From Mucilaginibacter gracilis (lineage in GTDB: Bacteria > Bacteroidota > Bacteroidia > Sphingobacteriales > Sphingobacteriaceae), in assembly GCF_003633615.1 (NCBI RefSeq), contig NZ_RBKU01000001.1, positions 6,200,001 through 6,264,000 of the forward strand: DNA of 64,000 nt, given 5' to 3'. The notes below the pieces were generated by a model that saw only the letters and a list, made by a program, of their open reading frames with translations, was not told where the DNA came from and ran no database searches. This document shows, one piece after another, positions 18,812 through 28,207 of the stretch. A program made the position numbers and the translations under genes. Every line of letters starts with the position of its first letter. Position 1 is the stretch's first letter.

Positions 18812-19396
18812 ATGAAAAAATTAACAATATTTTTGATGTTTTTATTGTGCAGCCCCTTGCTTAAAGCACAGGACGTTTACGATAAATACATTGATTTTAA
18901 CAAGGCTATTGCGATGGATAACGACAAGGATAAAGCGTTAAGCCTTGCCAACGAAATTTTAACCGGCACCGAAAAACTTCCTGCTAAAACCCAAACCAAC
19001 TTTTATGCCAAGGTGGCCAAGTTGTATGAAGATAAAAACGAACAAACTAAGGCGATAACCTTTTGGGAAAAAGTACTTGCTGCCGAACCCAATTATTACG
19101 TGGCTCACCGCGCCCTGGGCTACCTTTATATACAGCAAAGCAATGCACTGGCAGCCAAAATTAATGCATCCCGAAAAGACCCGCAGGCTTATGCTACCTA
19201 CACAAGCCAATACCAAAAGATAATTAAAAGCAGTTTGTTCCACCTGGAAAAAGCGCAAGCCTGCGACCCGGACGATACCTCGTTAAACTACATAAAAAAA
19301 CTGTACCAGCAGCTAAACGACAGTGCCGATTTAAACTCGCTAAGTGCCCGCTTAACAGACATGAGCAAACATTGTGTTGAGTTGCTTACCGATTAG
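18812..19396 (+). CDS. Exported tetratricopeptide-repeat protein
   Basis: The 194-residue product starts MKKLTIFLMFLLCSPLLKAQ, a clear signal peptide. Two or more TPR units follow (TNFYAKVAKLYEDKNEQTKA, YYVAHRALGYLYIQQSNAL), then a helical C-terminus (DLNSLSARLTDMSKHCVEL). ATG 18812 is chosen because the signal peptide begins there; an earlier in-frame start at 18758 adds residues that do not fit an exported protein. No partner is evident. It stands alone between repeat-filled gaps. Confidence 0.7.
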   Translation: MKKLTIFLMFLLCSPLLKAQDVYDKYIDFNKAIAMDNDKDKALSLANEILTGTEKLPAKTQTNFYAKVAKLYEDKNEQTKAITFWEKVLAAEPNYYVAHRALGYLYIQQSNALAAKINASRKDPQAYATYTSQYQKIIKSSLFHLEKAQACDPDDTSLNYIKKLYQQLNDSADLNSLSARLTDMSKHCVELLTD

Positions 19397-19401
19397 TGTT
19401 T

Positions 19402-19441
19402 GTCTGAACCAGAATTAATAGAATTTTAGAATGGACAGAAT
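19402..19441. repeat. Dispersed AGAATT repeat, family E, copy 1
   Basis: CTGAACCAGAATTAATAGAA and continuation resemble the complement of 61683-61746 (units AATTTATAGAATTTTAGAAT and ACAGAAT). The rest of the 210-bp gap 19397-19606 shows nothing else I can name. Confidence 0.55.
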
Positions 19442-19606
19442 CTTTTGTGATGTTTTACATTTGTGCCCTAAATTGGCAAAAACCCGTAACATTTTATGTT
19501 ATGCTGCACGACTTGTTAAAACAGCAAACAGCCTGCTCCATTGAAACTGGATGTGGCTGATAAGTTAATTGATTAATAACTGTCAATCGGGCTTTCCCAA
19601 TCATAC

Positions 19607-21157
19607 TCAGTTCAGCCCGTAGTGAAACCAATCAATATCAATAAAGCCGCCGCTTTCGTTGTCGCTGGCGGTGTATATGCCTATTTTTGCAGCTCCATCA
19701 TTGTCAACGTTGGTTATGCTGTAAGCATCGCCAAAAGCATCATAGTTAACACCATCGGTGCTGTAATAAAATTTAGCAAGGCCGTTGGCATCCCAAATGG
19801 CGCGCAGCCATACGTTTGCAATTTCTATTTGAAGGCCTTGTTTGGTTATACCGCCTGCACTAAAATAAATATGCCTTAAATTATCGTTTTGTTTAACACC
19901 AAAAATGCCTGTTGTTTTACCAAATAAACACATTGCTGCTATTTGCCCGTCCGTCATGTGGGCAATATCAAACTTAACGGTGGCTATGCTTTGCTCAAGC
20001 CGCCAGGGGCGTTGCGTTATTACATTGGGTATTTTTTCTATCACTTCGGGCTGTGGCACTTTGCTTGCGTATAGCCTTAAATATCCCGCCCGCTCCGTTA
20101 CCGACCATTTTTCGGCATTTGGCTGAAAGCACCACTCCCACTGTGGCGATAAAGTTTTGCTGCTAAAATCATCGCTGGTTTGTATGGGTGTAGCGTTAGG
20201 GTCGGTTGCAGGTTTGCGTGCCGTCCATGCCATTTCGCCAATGCCATCCCCGGCAAGGGTTCCGGCAACGGGCCAATCATTAACCCAGGTTACGGGTAGC
20301 AAACTTAATTCGCGGCCATCCCAACGTGCCTGGCTATGTTGCGCTATTAAATACCAATCGCCTTTTTCGTTTTGCACCATCGAGGCTTGGTTTGGCTCAT
20401 GGTCGGCTTTATGCATTAACTGATGATGTTCTGTGTAAGGGCCTGTAACATTTGCAGATCGTTCTGCAAAAAGCACCCTGCCCTCGGCAGTAAGCTCACT
20501 GTAAAAGTGGTAATAATAGTTTTTTATTTTGTAAAGTTTGCCTCCGTAAGCGGCTTTGCCTTGCTGTATTACATTGCCTGGCATAGTTATACTTTCGCCA
20601 TTGTTAGCCATTTTAAACAAATGCACTTTGTAATTGTCGGCAAAATTGGTAGCGGCTAAATAAGCATCACCGGCATCGTTCCACAACGGGCAGGGGCTTC
20701 CCCATCCCGGCCCTTTTATCAGTTGAATTAAGGGGCTCCAGGGGCCGCTAATTTTGCCTGCGCTGGTCATAAAAACACCTTCATCAGGGTCGGTAAAGTA
20801 AATTAAAAATTCATTATCGTGGTAACGGATAGCACTTGCTGTTATACCCCGGCCTTGTAATTTATCGTAATTATAACTGGCACTTATGCGTGTTATATCG
20901 TTAACGGCATGGCCAACTATTTTCCAGTTAACCATATCTTTTGACTGCATGATGAGGATGCCCGGCGATAATTGATTGGTGGCGGATACCAAAAAATAGT
21001 CGGACCCTACGCGTATCACATCGGTATCGTGAAAATCCGCCGGAAGTATAGGGTTGGCATATGTACCATTATGTTGATCGCCCCATTTAGCGGTTTGAGC
21101 CAAAACGGTACTCACCGACGCGGCAACCAGCAAAATGACGTATAATGCTTTAAACAT
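19607..21157 (-). CDS. Glycoside hydrolase family 43 (beta-xylosidase / arabinofuranosidase type) with C-terminal beta-sandwich
   Basis: The 516-residue secreted protein carries a signal peptide (MFKALYVILLVAASVSTVLA). The five-bladed propeller starts at GTYANPILPADFHDTDVIRV, with the base Asp in the family's DxDV/DPSV position. GSPCPLWNDAGDAYL carries the pKa-modulating Asp and HEPNQASMVQ the acid Glu. From about residue 330 a concanavalin-like domain (LSPQWEWCFQPNAEKWSVTE) follows, as in beta-xylosidase-type GH43. The substrate is probably an arabinoxylan or pectin side chain. The start at 21157 is chosen for the signal peptide; an ATG 33 bp upstream would add an unlikely N-terminal extension. 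No SusC/SusD genes are nearby. Confidence 0.88.
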   Translation of the reverse strand: MFKALYVILLVAASVSTVLAQTAKWGDQHNGTYANPILPADFHDTDVIRVGSDYFLVSATNQLSPGILIMQSKDMVNWKIVGHAVNDITRISASYNYDKLQGRGITASAIRYHDNEFLIYFTDPDEGVFMTSAGKISGPWSPLIQLIKGPGWGSPCPLWNDAGDAYLAATNFADNYKVHLFKMANNGESITMPGNVIQQGKAAYGGKLYKIKNYYYHFYSELTAEGRVLFAERSANVTGPYTEHHQLMHKADHEPNQASMVQNEKGDWYLIAQHSQARWDGRELSLLPVTWVNDWPVAGTLAGDGIGEMAWTARKPATDPNATPIQTSDDFSSKTLSPQWEWCFQPNAEKWSVTERAGYLRLYASKVPQPEVIEKIPNVITQRPWRLEQSIATVKFDIAHMTDGQIAAMCLFGKTTGIFGVKQNDNLRHIYFSAGGITKQGLQIEIANVWLRAIWDANGLAKFYYSTDGVNYDAFGDAYSITNVDNDGAAKIGIYTASDNESGGFIDIDWFHYGLN

Positions 21158-21217
21158 GAATGAAAAATTAGTAGCGCGATCAGTCTGCATAAAATGAGGT
21201 TACAATGCAAATGCTCA

Positions 21218-21225
21218 CAAAAATA
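21218..21225 (-). promoter_or_regulatory. Candidate -7 box for the GH43 gene
   Basis: CAAAAATA on the plus strand reads TATTTTTG on the minus strand, matching TAnnTTTG, 61 bp before the GH43 start. Confidence 0.35.
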
Positions 21226-21303
21226 CCTATTATTTAAATAACATTTTGGTTATTAACCATGCCGATTATTTAGTTAAAATATTACTTTTGATAAAACATA
21301 TTT

Positions 21304-21921
21304 ATGAAAAAGATTTTTGCCATCTGTGTCCTGTGTATCACATTTGTACAACTTTCGTTGGCCCAGGCAAGCCGTGTTATTGGCCCTGCCGAGAAAAAAA
21401 TAACTGATAGCATTTGTAACGCTTTGAGCAAACGCGATATATCTAAAATAACTAACAAACAAGAGGCTGTTGCCTTATATACCAGTTGTGTGATGGAACA
21501 TGCTGACTTACTGCAAGAACTGGCTGATGAACTTAAAGTAGATGTAAACGACCAGGCTGCGATGCAAAAGGTAGGGATGAACATTGCCTTTAACCTAATG
21601 AAAGATAAATGCGCTAATTTTATAAAGCTATCTACTTATTTTGCCGAACAAAAAGCTACCGAAGTTTTGAATAATTATTCCACAGGTGTGCTAAAGCGGA
21701 TTGACAACAAGGGGTTTAATTATATTGTGATAACCGAAAAAGGGGCCGAAAAATCGTTTTTATGGTTAAGGCAATTTGCCGGATCAGAAAAATTTACAAG
21801 CGGCTTAGGTACCAATGTTGGTAAACATGTTAAGGTAGAATGGCAGGAAATAGAAGTTTATTTACCCCTGGCCAAAGGTTATTACAAGGTTAAAGAAATT
21901 ACGGGCATAACTTTAATGTAG
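21304..21921 (+). CDS. Exported protein of unknown function
   Basis: The 205-residue protein has a signal peptide (MKKIFAICVLCITFVQLSLAQ). The body is helical in its first half (KKITDSICNALSKRDISKIT, ELADELKVDVNDQAAMQKVG) and beta-rich in the second (KGFNYIVITEKGAEKSFLWL, KHVKVEWQEIEVYLPLAKGY). No known family recognised. It is monocistronic with a repeat-free upstream region. Confidence 0.6.
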   Translation: MKKIFAICVLCITFVQLSLAQASRVIGPAEKKITDSICNALSKRDISKITNKQEAVALYTSCVMEHADLLQELADELKVDVNDQAAMQKVGMNIAFNLMKDKCANFIKLSTYFAEQKATEVLNNYSTGVLKRIDNKGFNYIVITEKGAEKSFLWLRQFAGSEKFTSGLGTNVGKHVKVEWQEIEVYLPLAKGYYKVKEITGITLM

Positions 21922-21986
21922 GCCAAAGGCCGCCAATTCAACATTCGCTATCCAAAAAAATAGTAGGCCAGGCAAAACTACCTGCT

Positions 21987-21994
21987 TATCTTTG
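21987..21994 (+). promoter_or_regulatory. Candidate -7 box for the Bcr/CflA gene
   Basis: TATCTTTG followed by CG is a full match to TAnnTTTG. The predicted transcription start is about 15 nt before the TTG start codon at 22015, which supports that start. Confidence 0.5.
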
Positions 21995-22014
21995 CGCCAA
22001 ATTTAAAGCAAGCC

Positions 22015-23253
22015 TTGGATAGAAAACGATATATTATACTCATACTTATTTTAGGGACGTTATCGGCATTGAGCCCGTTCTCTATTGATATGTACCTACC
22101 TGCTTTCCAGGCTATTGCTAAAGATCTGGGAACATCTGTTGAGCATATCCAGCTATCGTTAACCAGCTATTTTATTGGTATTTCGTTGGGGCAATTGCTT
22201 TATGGGCCGCTGCTTGATCGTTTTGGCCGCAAAAAGCCTTTGTTTATTGGCCTACTGATTTATATTGTGGCTTCGTTAGGCTGCGCGGTAACAAAATCGG
22301 CCAATATGCTCATTTTTATGCGCCTGTTGCAGGCTTTGGGCAGTTGCGCGGGCATGGTTGCCGCCCGCGCCCTGGTGCGGGACCTTTTCCCGGTTGGCGA
22401 TATTGCGAAGGTATTTTCGCTACTGCTGCTGGTAGTAGCACTTTCGCCAATGGTGGCCCCTACCGTGGGCGGCTACATAAGCGCCTGGTTTGGCTGGCAT
22501 TGGGTATTTATTATACTCACAACTATTGCTGCATTTATATTTGCCGGCTGCATTTATTGGCTCCCCAATGGCCGCGAGCCTGATAAATTGCTATCGTTAA
22601 AGCCAATACCTATTGTTATTAATTTTTACAGTGTATTTAAGCAGCCGCAGTTTTATGTTTATGCAATTACGGGCGGCATAGCATCGGCAAGCCAATATGC
22701 TTATTTGTCGGGTTCGTCAAACGTGTTTATTGGTTTTTACCATGTGAGCCAAAAACAATTTGGATGGATATTTGCCTTTATAGCCGCCGGGCTTATTGGC
22801 TCCAGCCAGGTTAACAGCGTTTTATTACGCAGTTTTAAAAGCGAACAGGTAATTAAAGTAGCGTTGTTTATACAATGCCTTGTGGGCCTGGCGTTATTTA
22901 CCGTTACTTTTGAAGGCTGGATTGATAAAACCGGAATGATACTGCTCATTTTTACCTTTTTGTGCTGCCAGGGCTTTATATCGCCCAATGCATCGGCCTT
23001 ATCGCTAACGCCCTTTGCAAAGCAAGCCGGAAGCGCATCGGCACTGATGGGTTTTTTACAGATGGGTATTGGCTCGGTAGCATCGGCAATGGTAAGTATT
23101 TTAAGTTCGGCCTACAACGGCAGTTCGCTCCCAATGACGGGTATTATGGCCGTTTGCCCCTTACTTGGCACAGCACTGCTTTTTACCGGAAGCCGTATTA
23201 TTAAAAAACAATTTATCCCGGCAAGTGCCGGCCCCTTAATACATTTAGAATAG
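22015..23253 (+). CDS. Bcr/CflA-type multidrug efflux MFS transporter
   Basis: The 412-residue protein has 12 membrane helices. Seen: the family's early PFSIDMYLPAFQAIAKDLG with the conserved Asp in helix 1; MFS motif A as GPLLDRFGRKKPLFIGL between helices 2 and 3; and the antiporter motif in helix 5 (VVALSPMVAPTVGGYIS). It probably exports drugs or small metabolites by proton antiport. The start codon is TTG at 22015; no in-frame ATG lies upstream and the next ATG would delete helix 1. A small membrane protein gene follows after 5 bp. Confidence 0.88.
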   Translation: MDRKRYIILILILGTLSALSPFSIDMYLPAFQAIAKDLGTSVEHIQLSLTSYFIGISLGQLLYGPLLDRFGRKKPLFIGLLIYIVASLGCAVTKSANMLIFMRLLQALGSCAGMVAARALVRDLFPVGDIAKVFSLLLLVVALSPMVAPTVGGYISAWFGWHWVFIILTTIAAFIFAGCIYWLPNGREPDKLLSLKPIPIVINFYSVFKQPQFYVYAITGGIASASQYAYLSGSSNVFIGFYHVSQKQFGWIFAFIAAGLIGSSQVNSVLLRSFKSEQVIKVALFIQCLVGLALFTVTFEGWIDKTGMILLIFTFLCCQGFISPNASALSLTPFAKQAGSASALMGFLQMGIGSVASAMVSILSSAYNGSSLPMTGIMAVCPLLGTALLFTGSRIIKKQFIPASAGPLIHLE

Positions 23254-23258
23254 CCAAA

Positions 23259-23573
23259 ATGAAAGCAAGCCTCATAGCAGCAAAAGTAGCTGTACGATTA
23301 TTTTTATTTTTAATACTGCTTGCCTTAGTGCCGTTTTTTACCGGCAACACAATGGATACGCAATTGCAAAACATTTACATTACGGCCAGCAATAAATGGG
23401 TATTTGCTTACCCTATATTACTGGCCCTGGGTTTTATTGCTTTGCTGGTGCTATGTACCATTAAAAAATACACCAAGCCCGATTTAAATTGGCTGCTTGT
23501 TTTAAATACCCTTATACTTATTGCTTATGGCGCTACTATTTACGTGCGCATACTCCATATTATAAACAAATAG
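23259..23573 (+). CDS. Small membrane protein, unknown function
   Basis: The 104-residue protein has three predicted membrane helices (AVRLFLFLILLALVPFFTG, WVFAYPILLALGFIALLVLC, WLLVLNTLILIAYGATIYV). It begins 5 bp after the Bcr/CflA gene, so it is probably in the same transcript. No family recognised. It could be a partner of the exporter, but only position suggests this. Confidence 0.6.
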   Translation: MKASLIAAKVAVRLFLFLILLALVPFFTGNTMDTQLQNIYITASNKWVFAYPILLALGFIALLVLCTIKKYTKPDLNWLLVLNTLILIAYGATIYVRILHIINK

Positions 23574-23578
23574 TTATG

Positions 23579-25141
23579 CTATTTTATACTAACAGCATTT
23601 TTGGGTGCCCCTGCACCTAATTTAACAGCGTTGGCTACCTTGCTAACATTAGTGCCGCTAACCGTAACGCCTGTAGTTTTTGGCCCTTCGGCTGATATAA
23701 ATGTAGTTGCCCGGCTATCAAAACCGGCATTGCTAATGTTAATATTGCTTGAGTTATTGAGGGTATAAACCGTTTTATCCGGCGATATGATGTTTACATT
23801 TTTCAATGTAATATCGGTAGCTTCGGTTGAGCTAAATGCTTTGGTTGCCGATATGGTTACATCTGTAAAATCTATTTTACTTATGGGCATTTCGGGTAAA
23901 CCAATAATAGAAATAGCTATTTTGGCACTGTTGCAATATACATTGCTGATGTGAAAATCCTGAAAGTTGGGCGTTTTATCGGTTGCAAGTACGGCAGCTT
24001 TTACAGCACCGGGGCCCTTATCCTCATAGTAGCTGCTAAACAAAATGGCCTCGTTCAAAATATCGCGCATATAAATATGGTCGATGTAAACGTTATGCAC
24101 CAGGCCACCGCGCCCTTCGTTACTTTTTACGCGTATGCCTATATCTGTATTAACAAAATTATTGTTGGTTACCCAGATGTTGTTCATACCGCCATCGGTA
24201 TTGCTGCCTATTACAAAACCGCCGTGCGCGTGGTAAACAATGTTTTCGGCTATAATTATATTCTCTAAGGCTGCGGCGTTTTTATCTTTTGCTCCGCTGG
24301 ATTTCATGCAGATACCATCATCGCCGGCGTGTACGGTGCAATGGTAGACTATGGCGTTTTTGCAGGTTGACAGATCAATAGCATCACCATTTTGGGCATA
24401 ATATTCGTTCTCTATCTTTACGTTGCGGATAATGAGGTTAGTGATACTTTTAGGATTAAAGGCAAAATTTGGCGAGTTTTTAAATGTTGGCCCATCTACC
24501 AAAACATTTTTGCTACTGTTTATCACTACCATAATGGGGCGCAAATGGTCGTCGGCCAGGCCCTCTTTGGTGGGGTACCACATATCACCATCCTTGGTTA
24601 ATACACCTCCCCATTTTACAAGGTCGTTCCATAAGGTTGGTGCAGCTTTGCTTTTCTTTAATGGCCTCCAGGTATCGCCTGCGCCGTCAAAAATACCGCC
24701 GCCGGTTATGGCAACGTTTTCCAGTTTTTCGCCATACAGTTGCGGTTTGCCGCGCCCACCGCTAACGGTAAACAACGAATGATCGGCACTAAATATAACC
24801 AACGCACCCGTAGCCGCGTGTAAATTGATATTACTTTTTAGCACTATAGGGCCGGTTAACCACAAGCCAGGCGGAATAAGCACCGTACCCCCGCCCGCTA
24901 CCGAACAGGCATCAATAGCTTTGGCAATAGCATCGGTATTGAGTGCCTGCCCATCGCCCACTGCGCCGTAATCTTTAATGTTAAATGTTTTGTCGGCAAA
25001 TTTAGGTTCACTTATATTGCCCATTTTAAAAGGAGCGTTGTTAACGTACCACATCATATCGTGTTCTGTAGCTTGTTGCCCCAACGAGGTGGTATAGCAA
25101 AAAAGTAAAGCGGCTAAAAATATCAGTCTGTTATTTTTCAT
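23579..25141 (-). CDS. Glycoside hydrolase family 28 (polygalacturonase-like)
   Basis: The 520-residue secreted protein has a signal peptide (MKNNRLIFLAALLFCYTTSL) and a right-handed beta-helix. The entry motif is FNIKDYGAVGDGQALNTDAI. GH28 catalytic motifs are seen in order: NGDAIDL (NxD, about residue 248), AGDDGICMKS (DD, about 270), GGFVIGSNTDGG (about 312, the GHG position) and IGIRVKSNEGRGG (RIK-like, about 338). It hydrolyses galacturonan or a related pectin backbone. The start at 25141 is set by the signal peptide. Together with the GH43 enzyme it points to growth on plant cell walls, but no SusCD pair or regulator is next to it. Confidence 0.88.
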   Translation of the reverse strand: MKNNRLIFLAALLFCYTTSLGQQATEHDMMWYVNNAPFKMGNISEPKFADKTFNIKDYGAVGDGQALNTDAIAKAIDACSVAGGGTVLIPPGLWLTGPIVLKSNINLHAATGALVIFSADHSLFTVSGGRGKPQLYGEKLENVAITGGGIFDGAGDTWRPLKKSKAAPTLWNDLVKWGGVLTKDGDMWYPTKEGLADDHLRPIMVVINSSKNVLVDGPTFKNSPNFAFNPKSITNLIIRNVKIENEYYAQNGDAIDLSTCKNAIVYHCTVHAGDDGICMKSSGAKDKNAAALENIIIAENIVYHAHGGFVIGSNTDGGMNNIWVTNNNFVNTDIGIRVKSNEGRGGLVHNVYIDHIYMRDILNEAILFSSYYEDKGPGAVKAAVLATDKTPNFQDFHISNVYCNSAKIAISIIGLPEMPISKIDFTDVTISATKAFSSTEATDITLKNVNIISPDKTVYTLNNSSNINISNAGFDSRATTFISAEGPKTTGVTVSGTNVSKVANAVKLGAGAPKNAVSIK

Positions 25142-25282
25142 AAAGCGGTTGTTTACAATTGGGTATAGGCAGAGCAAAGGTTTACACTGCAAGACAATTG
25201 TAAGTAGTTTTTTTGGCAGGATAGATACAGTTTGCGCTATTTATTTACGCAATCGTTCCCGGCAACGATAGTCGGAATTGAT

Positions 25283-25399
25283 AACAACAAATATAAAACT
25301 ATGTTGTTGCGAGCGATAGCGTATCAATCGCTCGGAAGCCGGGCAGCTATACAGGGCGAACAGACCTCCGTGCGGTTGCTTCGTGCCTCGCGATAATAA
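25283..25399. repeat. Dispersed intergenic repeat, family F, copy 1
   Basis: Shares with 36481-36609 the blocks AAAACTATGT, TTGCGAG, CTATACAGGGCGAA and TTGCTTCGT in the same order and orientation. It fills most of the 334-bp gap 25142-25475; the rest of the gap is AT-rich apart from the terminator hairpin. A GC-rich block without an open frame of note. Confidence 0.65.
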
Positions 25400-25438
25400 A
25401 AAACACGTCATTGCTGTAAGATACAAAGCAATGACGTG
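25397..25438 (-). terminator. Rho-independent terminator of the SPFH gene
   Basis: Perfect 11-bp stem CACGTCATTGC / GCAATGACGTG (25404-25414 and 25428-25438). On the minus strand it is followed by a T run, 38 bp after the SPFH stop. The stem sequence looks like the end of repeat family F. Confidence 0.75.
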
Positions 25439-25475
25439 AAAACTTAAAACCTTTACTTCTGGGAAAAACTTAACC

Positions 25476-27422
25476 TTATTTTTTATCTGATGACTTATCG
25501 TTATCAGTGGCAGGCAGCTTTTTGCTTTCCTTACCAAACTTCTCGGTGTCCATCATTTCCATTAGTTTTAAGCCTAACAAACCGCTTATCGGGCCGTCGG
25601 AGCCGTTGTTGCCACCTATCAGCACATCTGGAATAACCTTGATGTGGCCCTTACCAATTTCTTCGGTAATTTTAAACTTGGTAAAGTTATCGCCACCCAT
25701 TGCCTTAACCTGTAACTCGTAAGCTTCGGCGGTTGATTTACCTATGGCCATAATTTTTTCGGCTTCGGCTAAACCGGTTTTCGAAATCCTTTCGGCTTCG
25801 GCAGACGCGTTCAACTTGGTCGATTCGGCCTGTGCACCGGCACGTAAGCGGGTTGCATCAGCTTCGGCTTCGGCGCGCATTTTTGTGGCAGCCGCTTCGG
25901 CGTTTACCTGTAATTTTAAGCTGGTAGCCTCACCTTCCGATTTTTTTACCGCAGCATCAGCAGTGCGTTGGGCAATTTCAACACTTTGTTGCGCCTTTAC
26001 AATTTCTTTTTGTATTTCGGCAATCGCGGTTTCTTTTTCTACGCCCTGGCGTTGTACCTGTGCCATACGTTGTGTTTCGTAAGTTTTTTCCTCTTCTTGC
26101 GCTATTTTACGGTCGGTTAAAGTTTTCATCAAAGCCTCTGGTGGCACAATGTCACCAATCAGCGTATCAACTGCATTCACGTTATACTCTTCCAGCACAA
26201 TGCGGATATGCTCTTTGGCCGATTCCTGCCTTTCCTTACGGGAAGTTAAAAACGATATTACATCGCTATCCTGAGCCGAGTTACGGAAATAGTTACCAAT
26301 GGTTGGCTCCAGCACTTGCGATACCAGGTTTAACATGCTACCAAAGCGGGCTATAACCTTTGGTGCCTCGTTTGCCGGGATGTGGATAATTTGGGCCACA
26401 TCCAGGTTAAAAGGGAAACCATCTTTTGAACGTACAGTAATGGTACAAAGGTTTTTATCCAGATTGTGCGATTCGCTGCGGGCATTGGCCCAGTTAAGCA
26501 CCAGGTTTGTGGTAGGCACCAGTTCCATTTTCATGGTGAAGGTGTTAATTGGATACTTACCGGGGCCCATAGGCTCCATCCACACACCGCGGAAACCCTT
26601 GCTTACTATGTTACCGTGTTTAAACGCATCACCGGTCATGTCTTGCCCGTCTTCGCCTATGTATGATATTACCACACCTACATAACCAATAGGTACGTCC
26701 GTCATCGGGATCTCTTCTATTTGTACCGCCCATTTATTAACGTTGTACGAACCGGCTAATATAATTTGAGGTTGCAAACCACGGTTACCGCCGTTAATTA
26801 AAAAGGCATCAATATCCTGAAAGTTGTTATGCCCTTCCACATTTTTACCGGCTATCTGGCCCATGGTAATGGGCAAACCATCCATCATGGTGATAATACC
26901 AACCATATTTTCGTGAATAACGGTCATATCGGCAACGGTAATGGTAAACGCATAGGTGTTGATACGATAAGTACCGGCGGTTATAATAGCCGTTTGCCTA
27001 CCTTTTTGGCCACCGTTTAACAAAAACTTTTCGCTATCCTGAAAATTATCACAATCAACCTTGCGGCCCAAAATGTTACCTGTAGGTATTTCGGCACCAT
27101 CCTTTGATAATATAAGGCCAATTTTACCTTGCGGGATAACGGTAAACGCTTCGAGCACAACAACATATTGCCACGGAAACATAAACCAGTACATACCCGG
27201 TGCAAGTGTGCGCGCCTGGTAACCGGCTTCGCCTTTTGTGGCAATGATACGGCCATCGGGCAGAGACTTGTCTTCGCCATACAGCACAAATTTTTTGGTA
27301 ACCAAACCTATCTTGTCTTCGGGCACCATCACCATACCGAAGATGATGCGGAGGATAGTTTTGTAAAATAAAATACATAAAACGGGGATAATAACCCACC
27401 AATAAATTGCTACATAATTCAT
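25476..27422 (-). CDS. SPFH/band 7 (flotillin-like) membrane protein with N-terminal repeat units
   Basis: The 648-residue protein has an N-terminal hydrophobic segment (YWWVIIPVLCILFYKTILRI), then four related beta units starting near residues 37, 101, 174 and 248. Units 2 and 3 are clearest, sharing NFQDxxxFLxNGG and IxxAGxY. An SPFH domain follows (about 305-450, with ITVRSKDGFPFNLDVAQIIH), then a long Ala/Glu coiled coil (about 480-595) and a Gly-rich end. Flotillin-like proteins form membrane scaffolds. The repeats before the SPFH domain are unusual for flotillins and recall the repeat-shoulder-cap plan of the major vault protein; that comparison is my inference. Single gene with its own terminator. 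Confidence 0.82.
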   Translation of the reverse strand: MNYVAIYWWVIIPVLCILFYKTILRIIFGMVMVPEDKIGLVTKKFVLYGEDKSLPDGRIIATKGEAGYQARTLAPGMYWFMFPWQYVVVLEAFTVIPQGKIGLILSKDGAEIPTGNILGRKVDCDNFQDSEKFLLNGGQKGRQTAIITAGTYRINTYAFTITVADMTVIHENMVGIITMMDGLPITMGQIAGKNVEGHNNFQDIDAFLINGGNRGLQPQIILAGSYNVNKWAVQIEEIPMTDVPIGYVGVVISYIGEDGQDMTGDAFKHGNIVSKGFRGVWMEPMGPGKYPINTFTMKMELVPTTNLVLNWANARSESHNLDKNLCTITVRSKDGFPFNLDVAQIIHIPANEAPKVIARFGSMLNLVSQVLEPTIGNYFRNSAQDSDVISFLTSRKERQESAKEHIRIVLEEYNVNAVDTLIGDIVPPEALMKTLTDRKIAQEEEKTYETQRMAQVQRQGVEKETAIAEIQKEIVKAQQSVEIAQRTADAAVKKSEGEATSLKLQVNAEAAATKMRAEAEADATRLRAGAQAESTKLNASAEAERISKTGLAEAEKIMAIGKSTAEAYELQVKAMGGDNFTKFKITEEIGKGHIKVIPDVLIGGNNGSDGPISGLLGLKLMEMMDTEKFGKESKKLPATDNDKSSDKK

Positions 27423-27568
27423 ATTCTTATTTGATTTAAGTTGGCACCAAGTACCATATAAACGCGGAATCCGTCAACAAAAATGTCATCAAACCGTCTG
27501 CATCACACTTTATTAAAATAAGTGCAATGCAATATTGCGTAGCAAAAAATAAATAAAACTTAAACCAT

Positions 27569-27605
27569 AAAAAAGCCTATAATTACATTATTTGCAATTA
27601 TAGGC
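27569..27605 (-). terminator. Rho-independent terminator of the DUF2911 operon
   Basis: Stem GCCTATAATT / AATTATAGGC (27575-27584 and 27596-27605) with T run on the minus strand (27569-27574), about 90 bp after the stop at 27695. Confidence 0.65.
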
Positions 27606-27694
27606 GGTGTGTATTTTTTTATTAAAATTGCCGCAGAGAGGCTTGAGAGGTGGTTTTGATGGAATTTCTGCCCAAAAACAGTATGATGGCGGAT

Positions 27695-28207
27695 TTATTT
27701 ACTATTCAACTCGTCAGATAGCCAGGCTTGAAGCCCGCCCTCCTGATCCAACTTTATCAGCTTTTCAACCCTTTTATCCCTGATAATGAGCTTATCTTTT
27801 TCATATTTGGCAAATAAGGCTTTCATCCCGGCCATGCGGGCACCGGTTTGCGCGCCCAACATATGGCCCTGCAATACAAACCGGGCATATCCGGCCAGAT
27901 ACGTAACCAGCAGGTCATTATTTTTATCACCAAGTTCATTAATCCCTTCAGATGTTTCTACTGTAACATATGGGCACCGTTGTATCCAGGTCATTATAAA
28001 CGCCGCTACGTCTACCCTTTTCAATCGCTGTTCGTTATAAGGTGTTTGCTCAAACCAACTGACGGCTTTTATCAGATCGGGTTCATATTTTCTAAAATCG
28101 GCTTGAGTGTTAAATTCATAGTTTTGCGGCACCTCAAAAGTTTGCGCTTTTGCTAAAGTACACACGCTAAAAAGCAAAACTATTAATAAAAAACACTTGG
28201 TTTTCAT
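27695..28207 (-). CDS. Exported protein of unknown function
   Basis: The 170-residue protein has a signal peptide (MKTKCFLLIVLLFSVCTLAKAQ) and a helical body (DFRKYEPDLIKAVSWFEQTP, VTYLAGYARFVLQGHML). It overlaps the upstream DUF2911 gene by 4 bp (ATGA), so it is translationally coupled to it. No family recognised. Confidence 0.65.
   Translation of the reverse strand: MKTKCFLLIVLLFSVCTLAKAQTFEVPQNYEFNTQADFRKYEPDLIKAVSWFEQTPYNEQRLKRVDVAAFIMTWIQRCPYVTVETSEGINELGDKNNDLLVTYLAGYARFVLQGHMLGAQTGARMAGMKALFAKYEKDKLIIRDKRVEKLIKLDQEGGLQAWLSDELNSK

Noticed and set aside
19607..25141. Polysaccharide utilisation locus
   Set aside because: GH43 and GH28 genes are present, but there is no SusC/SusD pair, sensor or sigma/anti-sigma regulator between or beside them.
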